From Paenibacillus lignilyticus (GTDB lineage: Bacteria > Bacillota > Bacilli > Paenibacillales > Paenibacillaceae), in the NCBI RefSeq assembly GCF_017942085.1, contig NZ_JAGKSP010000021.1:1-64000 (forward strand): 64,000 nucleotides of DNA. Reading direction: 5' to 3'. The translations under genes and the position numbers were made by a program. A model generated the notes under the pieces. It was given only the letters and a program-made list of their open reading frames with translations, had not been told where the DNA came from and did not search any database. This document shows, one piece after another, positions 33,810-42,983 of the stretch. Position 1 is the stretch's first letter. Each line of letters starts with the position of its first letter.

Positions 33810-35987
33810 TTAGGCAAGGTCATAACGATCTGCATTCATTACTTTCACCCATGCCGCGATGAAGTCGCGCACAAATTTTTCTTGGTTATCGTCTTGTGCA
33901 TAGACCTCTGCAACGGCACGCAGCACGGAGTTCGAGCCGAACACGAGGTCAACGATGGTTGCGGTACGTACGACTTCTCCCGTCTTCCGGTCACGGCCTT
34001 CGTATACGACGGAATTAATCGGCTTCCATTGCAAGCCCATATCCAGCAGGTTAACGAAGAAATCATTCGTGAGTATCCCTTCGCGATCGGTGAATACGCC
34101 ATGTTTGGTTTGACCGAAGTTGGTGCCCAGCACGCGCATGCCGCCTACAAGCACCGTCAATTCCGGTGCAGACAGGTTCAGCAGCTGTGCCTTATCCACG
34201 AGAAGCTCAGCCGGGCTGACGCTGTACTGCTTCTTCTGATAGTTGCGGAACCCATCGGCTACCGGCTCCAGCACGGCGAAGCTCTCTACATCCGTTTGCT
34301 CTTGCGTGGCATCGCCGCGTCCGGAGGTGAAAGGCACCGTAACATCGAAGCCTGCATCGCGGGCAGCTTTCTCTACCGCAGCGCTGCCGCCCAGTACGAT
34401 CAAGTCGGCCAGGCTTACTGGCTTATCCAAGCCGTTCTGAATGGCTTCCAGTGCAGAAATAACCTTCGCCAGCTGCTCCGGTTGGTTCACTTCCCAATCC
34501 TTCTGCGGAGCAAGTCGGATTCGGGAACCATTCGCGCCGCCGCGCATATCGGAGCCGCGGAATGTACTCGCCGAAGCCCAGGCGGTTGTAACCAGCTCGC
34601 CGACTGTCAGTCCGGCGCTTAGAATCTTCGACTTCAGATCTTCTACTTCTGCGTCTGTTAGCCCGGATTCGGCGGCTGCCGGTATAGGATCTTGCCAGAT
34701 CAGCACTTCTTCCGGCACTTCCGGCCCCAGATATCTTGCACGAGGGCCCATGTCACGGTGCGTGAGTTTAAACCATGCGCGAGCAAAGGCATCGGCGAAC
34801 TCTTCCGGGTTCTCATAATAACGCCGAGAAATTTTCTCGTAAGCCGGGTCCGTACGCAGTGCCATGTCCGCCGTGGTCATAATCGTCGGAACACGAACGG
34901 ACGGATCTTCCGCATCGGGTGCCAGATGCTCCTCTGCAGGATCAATAGGCGTCCACTGGTTCGCCCCTGCCGGGCTCTTCGTGAGCTTCCATTCATAGCC
35001 GAGCAGCAGCTCGAAGAAGCCATTGTCCCACTGCGTAGGGTTCGCTGTCCATGCCCCTTCAATTCCGCTCGTGATGGTGTCGCGCCCTTTGCCGGAGCCA
35101 TGCGTGCTCAGCCAGCCCAAGCCTTGTGCTTCAATCGAAGCGCCTTCCGGCTCCGCTCCGACAAGCGCGGCATCTCCCGCGCCGTGGGCTTTGCCGAACG
35201 TATGCCCGCCGGCCACGAGCGCTACCGTTTCTTCATCGTTCATGCCCATCCGTTTGAACGTTTCACGAATGTCGCGTGCGCTTGCAAGCGGGTCCGGGCT
35301 GCCGTTCGGACCTTCCGGATTCACATAAATAAGGCCCATCTGAACAGCGGCCAGCGGATTATCCAGCTCGCGATCGCCTTTGTAGCGATTGTCGCCCAGC
35401 CATTCCGTTTCAGCCCCCCAGTAGATATCCTCTTCCGGATGCCATACGTCCTCGCGGCCGCCGCCGAAACCAAATGTTTTGCCGCCCATGGACTCTATCG
35501 CGACATTGCCCGTTAGAATGAACAAATCCGCCCAAGAAATCTTGTTGCCATACTTCTGTTTAATCGGCCACAGCAGTCGGCGCGCTTTATCCAAATTGCC
35601 ATTATCCGGCCAGCTGTTAAGAGGTGCAAAACGCTGCGTACCGGTTCCCGCCCCGCCGCGCCCGTCACCCGTACGATACGTGCCTGCGGAGTGCCACGCC
35701 ATACGGATAAAGAATGGACCATAATGACCGTAGTCGGCCGGCCACCACTCTTGACTGGTCGTCATTAGATCACGAAGATCCTGTTTGAGAGCGGGATAAT
35801 CGAGCTTCGCGAATTCCTCTGCATAGTTAAACGCTGCGCCCATCGGGTTCGTTTTCCGGTCGTGCTGATGAAGAATGTTCAAATTCAGTTGGTTCGGCCA
35901 CCAGTTTCTGTTCGACGTGCCACTGGATGCAGGAGTCGTAGCGCTTCCATGATTGAACGGACACTTCCCTGCGTTAGCATTTTCCAT
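33810..35987 (-). CDS. katG: Catalase-peroxidase KatG
   Basis: The 725-residue bifunctional haem enzyme destroys hydrogen peroxide. The distal active site reads RMAWHSAGTYR (Arg95, Trp98, His99 with this start), the proximal His region is ALVAGGHTFGKAHG, and LIYVNPEGPNG carries the Tyr of the Met-Tyr-Trp cofactor. Both halves of the gene-duplicated KatG structure are complete (second half DADIGS-like region LVTTAWASASTFRGSDMRGG). The start is ATG 35987 nine bases after AGGGGTGAT; a TTG six bases earlier is possible. A candidate PerR box overlaps the transcription start, so peroxide induction is likely. Confidence 0.96.
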   Translation of the reverse strand: MENANAGKCPFNHGSATTPASSGTSNRNWWPNQLNLNILHQHDRKTNPMGAAFNYAEEFAKLDYPALKQDLRDLMTTSQEWWPADYGHYGPFFIRMAWHSAGTYRTGDGRGGAGTGTQRFAPLNSWPDNGNLDKARRLLWPIKQKYGNKISWADLFILTGNVAIESMGGKTFGFGGGREDVWHPEEDIYWGAETEWLGDNRYKGDRELDNPLAAVQMGLIYVNPEGPNGSPDPLASARDIRETFKRMGMNDEETVALVAGGHTFGKAHGAGDAALVGAEPEGASIEAQGLGWLSTHGSGKGRDTITSGIEGAWTANPTQWDNGFFELLLGYEWKLTKSPAGANQWTPIDPAEEHLAPDAEDPSVRVPTIMTTADMALRTDPAYEKISRRYYENPEEFADAFARAWFKLTHRDMGPRARYLGPEVPEEVLIWQDPIPAAAESGLTDAEVEDLKSKILSAGLTVGELVTTAWASASTFRGSDMRGGANGSRIRLAPQKDWEVNQPEQLAKVISALEAIQNGLDKPVSLADLIVLGGSAAVEKAARDAGFDVTVPFTSGRGDATQEQTDVESFAVLEPVADGFRNYQKKQYSVSPAELLVDKAQLLNLSAPELTVLVGGMRVLGTNFGQTKHGVFTDREGILTNDFFVNLLDMGLQWKPINSVVYEGRDRKTGEVVRTATIVDLVFGSNSVLRAVAEVYAQDDNQEKFVRDFIAAWVKVMNADRYDLA

Positions 35988-36032
35988 ATTCAATGTATCA
36001 CCCCTAAAACTGAAATGAGTACTACATAATAA

Positions 36033-36075
36033 TTATTCTAATTATAGTTATAAAGCTAAACACTGCAGAAATCAA
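36033..36075 (-). promoter_or_regulatory. katG promoter with candidate PerR box
   Basis: On the minus strand TTGATT (36070-36075) and TATAAC (36047-36052) are separated by 17 bases. Immediately downstream, plus strand 36033-36047 reads TTATTCTAATTATAG, matching the PerR palindrome TTATAATNATTATAA at 11 of 14 defined positions. The position at the start site suits repression. A Fur or Zur box is an alternative. Confidence 0.6.
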
Positions 36076-36302
36076 TTGTTTTTTTAGGCATTCTTCACGA
36101 CAGGACTCTACCTAATTTATATGTCCCACCCCGCAACCCTATGTCCAATGGATGAAATACGGACAATCCCGCTTCCCCCCATTACCCGCTTAAGGTAACT
36201 TTTAAATAACCAGGTTTATTAAAAGTGCCTACTTCCTCAGCTGCGACACTAGGGGCTATCCTATCTAGTAGTGACTTATGAATTAGGGGGATGAACTCAA
36301 TC

Positions 36303-36656
36303 ATGAATATCGCTCTATGGATTATTCAAGGTGTTGCAGCATTGGGGTTTGTTTATTCCGGCTGGTTGAAGGCCGTTCAGTATGAGCAAGCCAAAGCAGC
36401 TTGGGGCTGGGTAAAAGATGTCCCGCGATCATTCGTATTCTTGATCGGGATCGCCGAATTAATAGGCGCAGTCGGACTTATACTGCCTCAAGCCACAGAC
36501 ATCGCGCCCGTATTGACGCCGATTGCCGCCGCCGCGCTGGCCGTGATCGTCCTCTGCGGTGCCCTGTTCCATATCGGACGGAAGGAATATCGGGAAATCG
36601 GCGTAAATGCCGTCTTCATCGCACTGGCTCTGCTTGTTGCATTCGGTCGTTTTTAG
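36303..36656 (+). CDS. DoxX family membrane protein
   Basis: The 117-residue protein has four helices and the DoxX pattern (GVAALGFVYSGWLKAVQ; GIAELIGAVGLILP). DoxX-like proteins are small quinone-linked membrane proteins often tied to redox stress. The start is ATG 36303, correctly spaced from AGGGGGAT; an ATG at 36291 sits directly on that site. It is divergent from katG, and bases 36076-36290 form a 215-base promoter region in which no further gene was seen. Confidence 0.85.
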   Translation: MNIALWIIQGVAALGFVYSGWLKAVQYEQAKAAWGWVKDVPRSFVFLIGIAELIGAVGLILPQATDIAPVLTPIAAAALAVIVLCGALFHIGRKEYREIGVNAVFIALALLVAFGRF

Positions 36657-36680
36657 CTCCCTCATTGGGGAGTTTTTTAT
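36655..36680 (+). terminator. Terminator of the DoxX gene
   Basis: CTCCC and GGGAG around a short loop are followed by TTTTTTATTTT, overlapping the stop codon region. Confidence 0.75.
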
Positions 36681-36833
36681 TTTCCAGAAAACCTGTAAAA
36701 GTGATAAGTATCTAGTGGTTTTGGATAACAGCGAATGGATGAACATGCTATATAATGGAGCTGTAAGCGATAACAACCTAGATCATGTTCTTATACATAA
36801 GTGATTATTATCCAAACACTGGGAGGATGGCAC

Positions 36834-37898
36834 ATGCCTAAACAATTGATCGCGGCAGCCCCGCGCAAAGCGGCGATTACGACTTACGAGGACCGTACTG
36901 TACTGCCGCATGAAGTGAAAGTGCGCATCGAACACGCTTCGCCGAAGCATGGCACCGATCTTGCGGGCTTCCGCGGAGAAAGCCCGCATACGGCCGATTA
37001 TTTCGATGATAAAGAAGGCTGGAATCTGTTCTTGCCAAGAGATCCGAAAGACATGGAAACGGACGGCGGGTTCGGAAGGTGGAACCTCGGTAACATCTGG
37101 GTAGGCGTCATTACAGAAGCAGGCTCCGACGTCACGGAATATAAAGTCGGCGACCGTGTATCTTGCTATGGCGGCATTCGCGAGACGCATATCGTGAACG
37201 CGGTTAACAACTATTATTTGAAAAAGCTGTCCGAGGGCATGTCGTGGCAAAATGCGGTGTGCTTCGATCCCGCCCAGTTTGCGCTTGGCGGCATTCGCGA
37301 CGCCCATGTCAGAGCGGGCGACCGGGTCGCGGTATTCGGACTTGGCGCGATCGGCCAACTCGCCGCGCAGCTGGCGAAGCTCGCCGGCGCCAGCTGGGTA
37401 GCCGTTATTGACCCGATCGCGGGGCGGCGCGAAGTCGCGCTCAAGAACGGCGCGGATGCGGCATTCGATCCCCTTACGGATGACGTGGGCCTCGAGCTCA
37501 AGAAAGCGACCGGCAAACTCGGCGTCGATGTGGTCTTGGAGACGAGTGCCAACGAATTCGCGCTTCAGCAAGCGCTCAGAGGGCTTGCTTACGGCGGCAC
37601 GATCGCTTTCCTCGGCTGGGCGAGAGCGTTCAAGGGCGGGCTCGACTTGGGACGCGAAGCCCATTTCAACAATGCCAAGATCATCTTCTCCCGGGCTTGC
37701 AGCGAACCTAATCCAGACTACCCGCGGTGGAGCTGGCGCAGAATCGAAGATGTCTGCTGGGAGATCCTCTCGAGCAGCCGCATCAATTGCGAGTCGATCA
37801 TCTACCCGGTCATTCCTTTCGAGGAATCGGCCGCAGGCTACGAGAAGTACGTCGATCAGAGTCCGGAGCAGAGCATCAAGCTTGGTGTCACGTTCTAA
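36834..37898 (+). CDS. Medium-chain zinc-type alcohol dehydrogenase-like protein
   Basis: The 354-residue protein has an MDR fold: N-terminal GroES-like domain and Rossmann motif AVFGLGAIGQLAAQLAKL at about residue 167, then a GADAAFDP turn. The usual catalytic zinc signature GHE-x2-G and the first Cys are not visible; the corresponding position reads SPKHGTDLAGF. It may therefore lack structural zinc or belong to a divergent sugar/polyol dehydrogenase branch. The start is ATG 36834 with GGGAGGATGG; the frame to 36801 lacks a ribosome binding site. It leads a three-gene catabolic operon with an AraC regulator and a sugar isomerase. Confidence 0.85.
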   Translation: MPKQLIAAAPRKAAITTYEDRTVLPHEVKVRIEHASPKHGTDLAGFRGESPHTADYFDDKEGWNLFLPRDPKDMETDGGFGRWNLGNIWVGVITEAGSDVTEYKVGDRVSCYGGIRETHIVNAVNNYYLKKLSEGMSWQNAVCFDPAQFALGGIRDAHVRAGDRVAVFGLGAIGQLAAQLAKLAGASWVAVIDPIAGRREVALKNGADAAFDPLTDDVGLELKKATGKLGVDVVLETSANEFALQQALRGLAYGGTIAFLGWARAFKGGLDLGREAHFNNAKIIFSRACSEPNPDYPRWSWRRIEDVCWEILSSSRINCESIIYPVIPFEESAAGYEKYVDQSPEQSIKLGVTF

Positions 37899-37922
37899 TC
37901 CAAACACGAAGGGGGAAGCAGT

Positions 37923-38762
37923 ATGAGCGATAGCTTGAGCCATCTCTTACGGCATGCCGAGCTGCAAATCGAACAATTCGACGTGCACAGCCGGAAAGAG
38001 ATGAAGACGCTGAACCGTACGCTCCCCTTCTATGTCATGTCTTATTTGAAGTCGGGCAGCGCCAAGCTCAGAATCGATGGCGAAGTGATGGCGCTAGAAC
38101 CGGGGACAGTCGCCTTCATTCCCCCGAACGTGATGCATGATCATTATAAAGACACCGCCGATCAAACCGAGTTTCTATGGTGGCATTTCACTTTTGAGAT
38201 CGAAGGCGTTATGGACGTCATGAAGATGTTTCGAATCCCGTTCGTGTTTCAGCTGCAAGATCATGCGTACTTCGAGGATGTGTTCATGGCATTCATGGAC
38301 TCCGCGGATGCCCGAATTCCCTCCTTGCCGCGCTCCATCTTAACGAGAGCAAAGTCGCTCGAGCTCTTGTACATCATTCTCAACAGCGCACTCCGTCAAC
38401 AAGATGCCAAGGGGGACGTCGCCAAATCGGATGGTTTCCTTGCTATGCTGACGCGAGTCGTACAATCGCCCGAGGCGCCGATGACGCTGCAGCAGATGGC
38501 CGATGAGCTGCATATGCATCCAACATACGTAAGCAACCGGTTCAAGGAGTTATTCGGCAAGTCCCCGCTCCAGGTTCAACGTGAAATGCGGATCCAGAAG
38601 GCGAAGACGCTGCTGGAGACATCCGATCTATCCGTGACGGAAATTTCGCAGCGGCTGGGCTATAGCGAATTACAGAACTTTACGAGACTTTTCAAGTCTT
38701 ATGTCGGCATATCGCCCACCCAGTTTCGCGTGCTCAATCGCAAATGGCGGGTTTCGAAGTGA
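37923..38762 (+). CDS. AraC family transcriptional regulator with cupin sensor
   Basis: The 279-residue protein has an N-terminal cupin-type sugar-sensing domain (PGTVAFIPPNVMHDHY at about residue 60) and a C-terminal AraC domain with two helix-turn-helix motifs (LQQMADELHMHPTYVSNRF; VTEISQRLGYSELQNFTRLF). It starts 24 bases after the dehydrogenase with GAAGGGGGA upstream and is followed 54 bases later by the isomerase. It probably controls its own operon in response to the sugar substrate. Confidence 0.92.
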   Translation: MSDSLSHLLRHAELQIEQFDVHSRKEMKTLNRTLPFYVMSYLKSGSAKLRIDGEVMALEPGTVAFIPPNVMHDHYKDTADQTEFLWWHFTFEIEGVMDVMKMFRIPFVFQLQDHAYFEDVFMAFMDSADARIPSLPRSILTRAKSLELLYIILNSALRQQDAKGDVAKSDGFLAMLTRVVQSPEAPMTLQQMADELHMHPTYVSNRFKELFGKSPLQVQREMRIQKAKTLLETSDLSVTEISQRLGYSELQNFTRLFKSYVGISPTQFRVLNRKWRVSK

Positions 38763-38816
38763 AGTAGAAGTAAGGTCGAGAATCATTAATGTTCAAGGGG
38801 AGCGGATTAGGCAGAC

Positions 38817-39587
38817 ATGAACTATTCATTATGTATCGGAGCTTATCCGGGCAAAGACGCGGTCTACCATCTGGAGAAAATCAAGGAGCATGGCTTTCAC
38901 GGCCTCGAATATTACGCTTGGTGGGATTTGAAAGACCTTCGTTCTTTCGCCGCGGAGCAAGAGCGGATCGGCGTCGGCATCAGCGCGACTTGCACGAAGT
39001 TTATCAGCTTGGTCGACGAATCGCTGCGGGACGCTTATATCGAAGGGGTTAGGCAGACCATCGAAGCCTGCCGGTTATTGAATGTTAAATCGATCATTTC
39101 ACAAACGGGCAACGAAATAGACGGCATGCCTCGCGAGGTTCAGCGTGCGACGATGGTTGAGACGCTGAAGCGCTGCGCGCCTATGCTTGAGGAGGCCGGC
39201 ATCGTGCTGGAGCTGGAGCCGCTTAATGGACTCGTCGATCATAAAGGCCATTTCCTGCAGCGTTCGGATGAATCCGTGGATGTCGTCGACCAAGTTGGCA
39301 GCCCGAGCGTGAAGCTCGTGTTTGACGTCTACCATCAGCAGATTACCGAAGGCAACGTTATCCGCAACGCAACCGGCTATCTCGAGCGGATCAACCACTA
39401 TCATATCGCGGACAATCCCGGCCGTAAGCAGCCGGGCACGGGCGAGCTGAATTACGTGAACATCCTGAAGGCTATCAAAGATACCGGCTTCTCCGGATTC
39501 GTCGGCCTGGAATGCGGCTACACGATCGATACGGATGCTGCTATTCAACGGTTTAAGGATGAGATTTTGTCGCGGGTAGAAGTGTAA
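38817..39587 (+). CDS. Hydroxypyruvate isomerase-like sugar isomerase/epimerase
   Basis: The 256-residue TIM-barrel protein of the AP endonuclease 2 family has metal ligands visible in VLELEPLN, LVFDVYHQQ, NHYHIADNPGRKQPGTGELN and GLECGY. The PGRKQPGTGE block is typical of Hyi-type hydroxypyruvate isomerases, although Hyi, inosose isomerase and related enzymes are hard to separate by eye. The start is ATG 38817; an AGG at 38809-38811 is the nearest ribosome binding site, and a stronger GGGGAG lies 14 bases away. It ends the operon, just before a strong terminator. Confidence 0.83.
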   Translation: MNYSLCIGAYPGKDAVYHLEKIKEHGFHGLEYYAWWDLKDLRSFAAEQERIGVGISATCTKFISLVDESLRDAYIEGVRQTIEACRLLNVKSIISQTGNEIDGMPREVQRATMVETLKRCAPMLEEAGIVLELEPLNGLVDHKGHFLQRSDESVDVVDQVGSPSVKLVFDVYHQQITEGNVIRNATGYLERINHYHIADNPGRKQPGTGELNYVNILKAIKDTGFSGFVGLECGYTIDTDAAIQRFKDEILSRVEV

Positions 39588-39590
39588 GAC

Positions 39591-39629
39591 AAAAAGGACG
39601 GAGCTTATGAAGCTCCGTCCTTTTTAGGT
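39591..39629 (+). terminator. Terminator of the dehydrogenase-AraC-isomerase operon
   Basis: AAAAAGGACGGAGCTT and its complement form a 15-bp stem with a short loop ending TTTTT, four bases after the stop. Confidence 0.95.
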
Positions 39630-39763
39630 TGCCTGGCCTTTCTTCAAGAACCCCCGCCCACCGATTGCCAATGCGGAATTAACGATCCGCTAACAATCCG
39701 CCTTTATACTGGACCTACGATGGCAGCAAGCCAAACCTTCATCCAAGAAAGGAAGCTGATCGT

Positions 39764-40393
39764 ATGGGTATTCACGCGTATTTCCAATCATTGACCGACT
39801 TGGAAAGAATCATTCGTTGTCCCGGCAAATTCAAATTCCAAGAACATAGCGTTGCTGAGCATTCGTGGAAAGTCATCCAATATGCCAAAACTCTGGCCGA
39901 TATCGAAGAAAGCCATGGCGTCGCCGTCGATTGGAAGAAGCTCTATGAAATTACCAGCAGTCATGATTATGGTGAAATTTTTATCGGCGATATCAAGACG
40001 CCTGTTAAGCATTACTCCATGGAGCTGCGCTACATGCTGCAGCAAGTCGAAGAAGGCATGGTGGCCCATTTCATCGATGAGCATATTCCCGAAGAGTTTA
40101 AGCCAATCTTCCGCAGACAGCTGCGTGAAGGCAAAGATGATTCCGTGGAAGGGCAAATCCTCGAAGTGGCCGATAAAATGGATCAGATCTACGAAGCGTT
40201 CGCCGAGCTGCAGAAGGGAAACTCCGAGCAAGAATTCGTCGTCATGTACCGGCATGCGCTCATTAAAATCAAAGGCATTCGGCTGCACTGCGTCGATTAC
40301 TTCCTGCAGCACATTTTGCCGGACCTCGTAAGTGAAGGAGCTCGCTCTCAAATCGACATCGAGCAGATCACGAAGGAAGCATTGGCTGCCTGA
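39764..40393 (+). CDS. HD-domain phosphohydrolase, YfbR-like
   Basis: The 209-residue protein has HD-superfamily motifs: EHSVAEHSW (His/His), SSHDYGEIFIGDIKTP (HD pair) and ILEVADKMD (final Asp). The order fits YfbR-type 5'-deoxynucleotidases, which dephosphorylate deoxyribonucleoside monophosphates in the cytosol, though HD proteins vary in substrate. The start is ATG 39764 with AAAGGAAGC. It is monocistronic. The 130-base region before it (39630-39763) holds no other feature I can support. Confidence 0.85.
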   Translation: MGIHAYFQSLTDLERIIRCPGKFKFQEHSVAEHSWKVIQYAKTLADIEESHGVAVDWKKLYEITSSHDYGEIFIGDIKTPVKHYSMELRYMLQQVEEGMVAHFIDEHIPEEFKPIFRRQLREGKDDSVEGQILEVADKMDQIYEAFAELQKGNSEQEFVVMYRHALIKIKGIRLHCVDYFLQHILPDLVSEGARSQIDIEQITKEALAA

Positions 40394-40453
40394 TGCTGTT
40401 CTCATTCCCGATAGCATCGCCTGTTCAGCTGTTCCTATATCCGGCGAATTTAT

Positions 40454-40480
40454 AAGGCCACCCCTTTATGGGATGGCCTT
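40454..40480. terminator. Bidirectional terminator between HD and VOC genes
   Basis: AAGGCCA-C-CCC and GGG-A-TGGCCTT form a 10-bp stem with one A-C mismatch on the plus strand and G-U on the minus strand. It lies between convergent genes. Confidence 0.75.
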
Positions 40481-40495
40481 CATTGTTGCGTAAAC

Positions 40496-40852
40496 TCAGC
40501 TCTCCAGGTCGTAGGCTACGGGATGCAGCGGCTGGTAGATCGGAAGATCTGCCCCGCTCGGAAGCTTAACGGAGGCCAGCTTGCCCCAACCTTGATCGCT
40601 GATTGGCGCCGAGATCTCCACGCCTTTAGCCGTTAATTCATTTAGCGTCTTCTCGATGTCCTCGCACATGAAGTAGAACTCCTGCTTGCTTGGTCCATCT
40701 GTTGGATGCACGGCAATCTCAGCAGGGGGAAGTTTAAATATGAGCCACCCGCCGCCGGCATCAACGCCTGCTAATCCGAGCACGTCTCGAATGAAAACCC
40801 GGTCTGCATCCGCGTCCGTGCTATACAAAATAATATGGGCTGCATTGATCAT
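40496..40852 (-). CDS. VOC superfamily (glyoxalase-like) protein
   Basis: The 118-residue protein has a single vicinal-oxygen-chelate unit pair: INAAHIILYSTDADADRVFI at the N-terminus and EFYFMCEDIEKTLNELTAKGVEI in the middle, ending SGADLPIYQP. It is a small metal-binding lyase, dioxygenase or resistance-protein relative; no specific role can be given. The start is ATG 40852 seven bases after GAAGG; the frame to 40882 is upstream of that site. It may be the last gene transcribed from the locus that starts at 43711. Confidence 0.82.
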   Translation of the reverse strand: MINAAHIILYSTDADADRVFIRDVLGLAGVDAGGGWLIFKLPPAEIAVHPTDGPSKQEFYFMCEDIEKTLNELTAKGVEISAPISDQGWGKLASVKLPSGADLPIYQPLHPVAYDLES

Positions 40853-40911
40853 AGGAATACCTTCATTCTCCTTCCGTTGCATGGTTCTATTCCGTTAGTA
40901 TCTACAAGCTG

Positions 40912-41382
40912 CTACACGGCATATTCGCCTTTAATAACGAAGAACGAGCCCCGAATGGTTCCGGCTAATTTAGACTTCTGCCTGGCAAACTTGAACTTAG
41001 GTTCCAGCTCCTTTGGAATTTCCATCCCTTCAGAAAGCTTAAAGCCGACAGCCCGCTTCTTAGGATCATCGACCGTATACATCACATTGATCGAAAGGCC
41101 ATCCTCGTAGAATACGTAGGTAAATTGAATGTTTTCCACTTGAAAGCGCGACGTTTCCAAAGGTTTCGCAGCAAATTCGATACCCCGTTCTTCCTTCAAA
41201 ATCCGGTTCGCATATTCGAGGCTCTCCTGACTTTCGCTAGCCGGGACAGTCGTAAACACATGCTCGTATTTGTTCATAAAATACCGGGCTTCGTTCGCAC
41301 GCAAGCCTGCAAGCGCTTCTGCTACCGGTGAGGACTCTAAACCAACGGTAGACACATTTTTAAAATCAACGATGTACGACAT
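40912..41382 (-). CDS. Uncharacterised protein, paralogue A of a duplicated pair
   Basis: The 156-residue soluble protein has no recognised domain, signal peptide or membrane helix. Conserved blocks shared with the paralogue at 43034 are VDFKNVSTVGLE, GLRANEARYFMNKY, VFYEDGL, TVDDPKKRAVGFKLSEGME and SKLAGTIRGSFFVIKGEY. I count about 80% identity, so the copies are recent. The start is ATG 41382, six bases after GAGGG; an ATG at 41388 sits on that site. The protein lies between the VOC and ankyrin genes. I do not recognise the family with certainty; some database entries of similar length are labelled phage tail protein, but I could not verify that. Confidence 0.75.
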   Translation of the reverse strand: MSYIVDFKNVSTVGLESSPVAEALAGLRANEARYFMNKYEHVFTTVPASESQESLEYANRILKEERGIEFAAKPLETSRFQVENIQFTYVFYEDGLSINVMYTVDDPKKRAVGFKLSEGMEIPKELEPKFKFARQKSKLAGTIRGSFFVIKGEYAV

Positions 41383-41500
41383 TGTCATCCCTCATTCTCT
41401 TATTTAATGATCCAGCCAAACACGCCTATTCCCAGGCTGCCCTTCTATTATCTCCCAATAGCATACCAAAAATAATGCTAGAGTCAGCCGGTCTCCTTTT

Positions 41501-42811
41501 TCAACCGTTCTCACCGGGCACACCGTGCCGAATCAGAACATCCTTCATCTTCTCGCTGCCCATGGCTTGGTCGGGAAGCTTAACCCCCGCTTCGATGAGG
41601 ATCTCCGCAGCTAAGCCATAATCGCCTTCGGGATTTTGCATATGAAGCGATCCCCAGATACAGCTATTCAGTGGCGTCCCGCCGAATTCATTAAGCATGT
41701 CGACAGATGCACCTTGGTCGATTAACAGTCGGACAACTTCATCGTTTCCTTGTACCGCAGCACCATGAAGAGCCGTCATGGAACGCTCATTGCGGCGCGC
41801 ATCTACGTTAAAGCCGACCTCCAGCATAAGACGTACTGCATCTGTTTTGCCATCCCATGCGGCATCCGCAATTACGCTCTGATCTTCCGGCTTCAGCGTT
41901 TGGACGATGTCGATACGTTCTCTTACCATGTCATGGACCGTTGCTGTATCCGCCCGCATACAGGCAAGCAGGAATTTCTGCTCGACTGAACAGTACGATA
42001 ACATCAAATCCGTGATGGCCTCAAGACCCAGACGATCCGCAAGAAAAAGCGGCTTCGCGCCCGAGCCGACCGTGTACTCATAAATATGCCCTCCGGCGGC
42101 GGTAAGATCGCCTTTCCCCACCTGGGCTTGCAGCGCATGGGGATCGTCGTTCAAAATTTCGCGGACAAGCTCGGCATCCCCCAGCTTACAGGCCATGAAG
42201 AGATCCGCCTTGGCACCGCGCTCGATTAAGTGTCTGCATTTGTCCGGGTTGTTAACCGCATATTGAGCCGGTGTCCCGTCGTGATCGAGATCCCGCTTAT
42301 CGATTTCCGCCCCGTGATTCAGCAGAAAATCCATAACCTCCGATGAAACCGCGAAATGCAGCGGAACCTGTCCATCCGGGCCGCGTTGGTTAACAATTTC
42401 CGGCTCCTTCTCTACCATCGTCTTCAAGTGGTCGAGCATCCCCAGAGCAGCCGCCGCATGTGGATCGACATGAGCTCCCCGCTCAATAAGATAGCGGGAC
42501 AAGTCGTGATGATCGTGATGCAGGACGCCAAATCCTCCCGCCCACCAGCTGCTTTTGACATTGATATCGGCCCCGTACTCCAGCAGCGCGTCCACCATTT
42601 CACGTCTTCCCCTGCCGGCACTGATTACAATCGCAGGTGCATCAAAGGAAAACCATGGTTCGTCGATCCGCTTAACAAGCGATGGATGGTCGTGCAGCAG
42701 CTGCCTTACCGTTTCCGAATTATTGCCCTCAACCGCCTGTTTGAACTGCAAGATGGCCATACTGTCCGGCTCACCCGCTGACCTATTGGAGTTATGGTTC
42801 AATTCCGTCAT
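41501..42811 (-). CDS. Large ankyrin-repeat protein
   Basis: The 436-residue cytosolic protein is built of about ten ankyrin repeats: early units at AVEGNNSETVRQLLHDHP and MVDALLEYGADINVK, and later clear units such as RSMTALHGAAVQGNDEVVRLL and FGGTPLNSCIW. No enzymatic domain is present. The start is ATG 42811 after AAGGAGG; the frame to 42850 runs through that site. It is flanked by the two paralogous uncharacterised genes and by a TetR-like remnant. It is distinct in sequence from the shorter ankyrin protein at 5482. Confidence 0.88.
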   Translation of the reverse strand: MTELNHNSNRSAGEPDSMAILQFKQAVEGNNSETVRQLLHDHPSLVKRIDEPWFSFDAPAIVISAGRGRREMVDALLEYGADINVKSSWWAGGFGVLHHDHHDLSRYLIERGAHVDPHAAAALGMLDHLKTMVEKEPEIVNQRGPDGQVPLHFAVSSEVMDFLLNHGAEIDKRDLDHDGTPAQYAVNNPDKCRHLIERGAKADLFMACKLGDAELVREILNDDPHALQAQVGKGDLTAAGGHIYEYTVGSGAKPLFLADRLGLEAITDLMLSYCSVEQKFLLACMRADTATVHDMVRERIDIVQTLKPEDQSVIADAAWDGKTDAVRLMLEVGFNVDARRNERSMTALHGAAVQGNDEVVRLLIDQGASVDMLNEFGGTPLNSCIWGSLHMQNPEGDYGLAAEILIEAGVKLPDQAMGSEKMKDVLIRHGVPGENG

Positions 42812-42860
42812 CGTTGAATCGTTCCTCCTTGTTCTGGATCCTGTTTTCACTCATCATCTT

Positions 42861-42983
42861 CTATTTCGCTTCCTGCTTCTCCTGCTCCTGTATCACCTGC
42901 TCTATGCCGAGCAGTATCAGCCTCAAACCGAACTCAAACGCCCTGGCAGTGACATTGCGCTCATGCTGGTGCAGTAGAACAAT
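42861..42983 (-). pseudogene. Fragment resembling the C-terminus of a TetR-family repressor
   Basis: The minus-strand frame reads LLHQHERNVTARAFEFGL and then RLILLGIEQVIQEQEKQEAK before a TAG stop (42861-42863). A helix of the form RAFEFGLxLILxGIE is typical of the C-terminal ligand domain of TetR/AcrR repressors. No N-terminal helix-turn-helix is present: the frame meets the neighbour's terminator hairpin at 42984 and paralogue B beyond it. The fragment lies in the position expected for the end of a repressor gene once driven from the operator-bearing promoter at 43660-43711. The assignment is by pattern only. Confidence 0.5.

Noticed and set aside
36783..37943. 386-codon minus-strand frame opposite the alcohol dehydrogenase
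   Set aside because: It is antisense to a well-supported MDR gene and its composition (Arg and Asp rich) is that of a codon-phase shadow.
39788..40417. 209-codon minus-strand frame opposite the HD phosphohydrolase
   Set aside because: It is the antisense of the clear YfbR-like gene and has no domain pattern or ribosome binding site.
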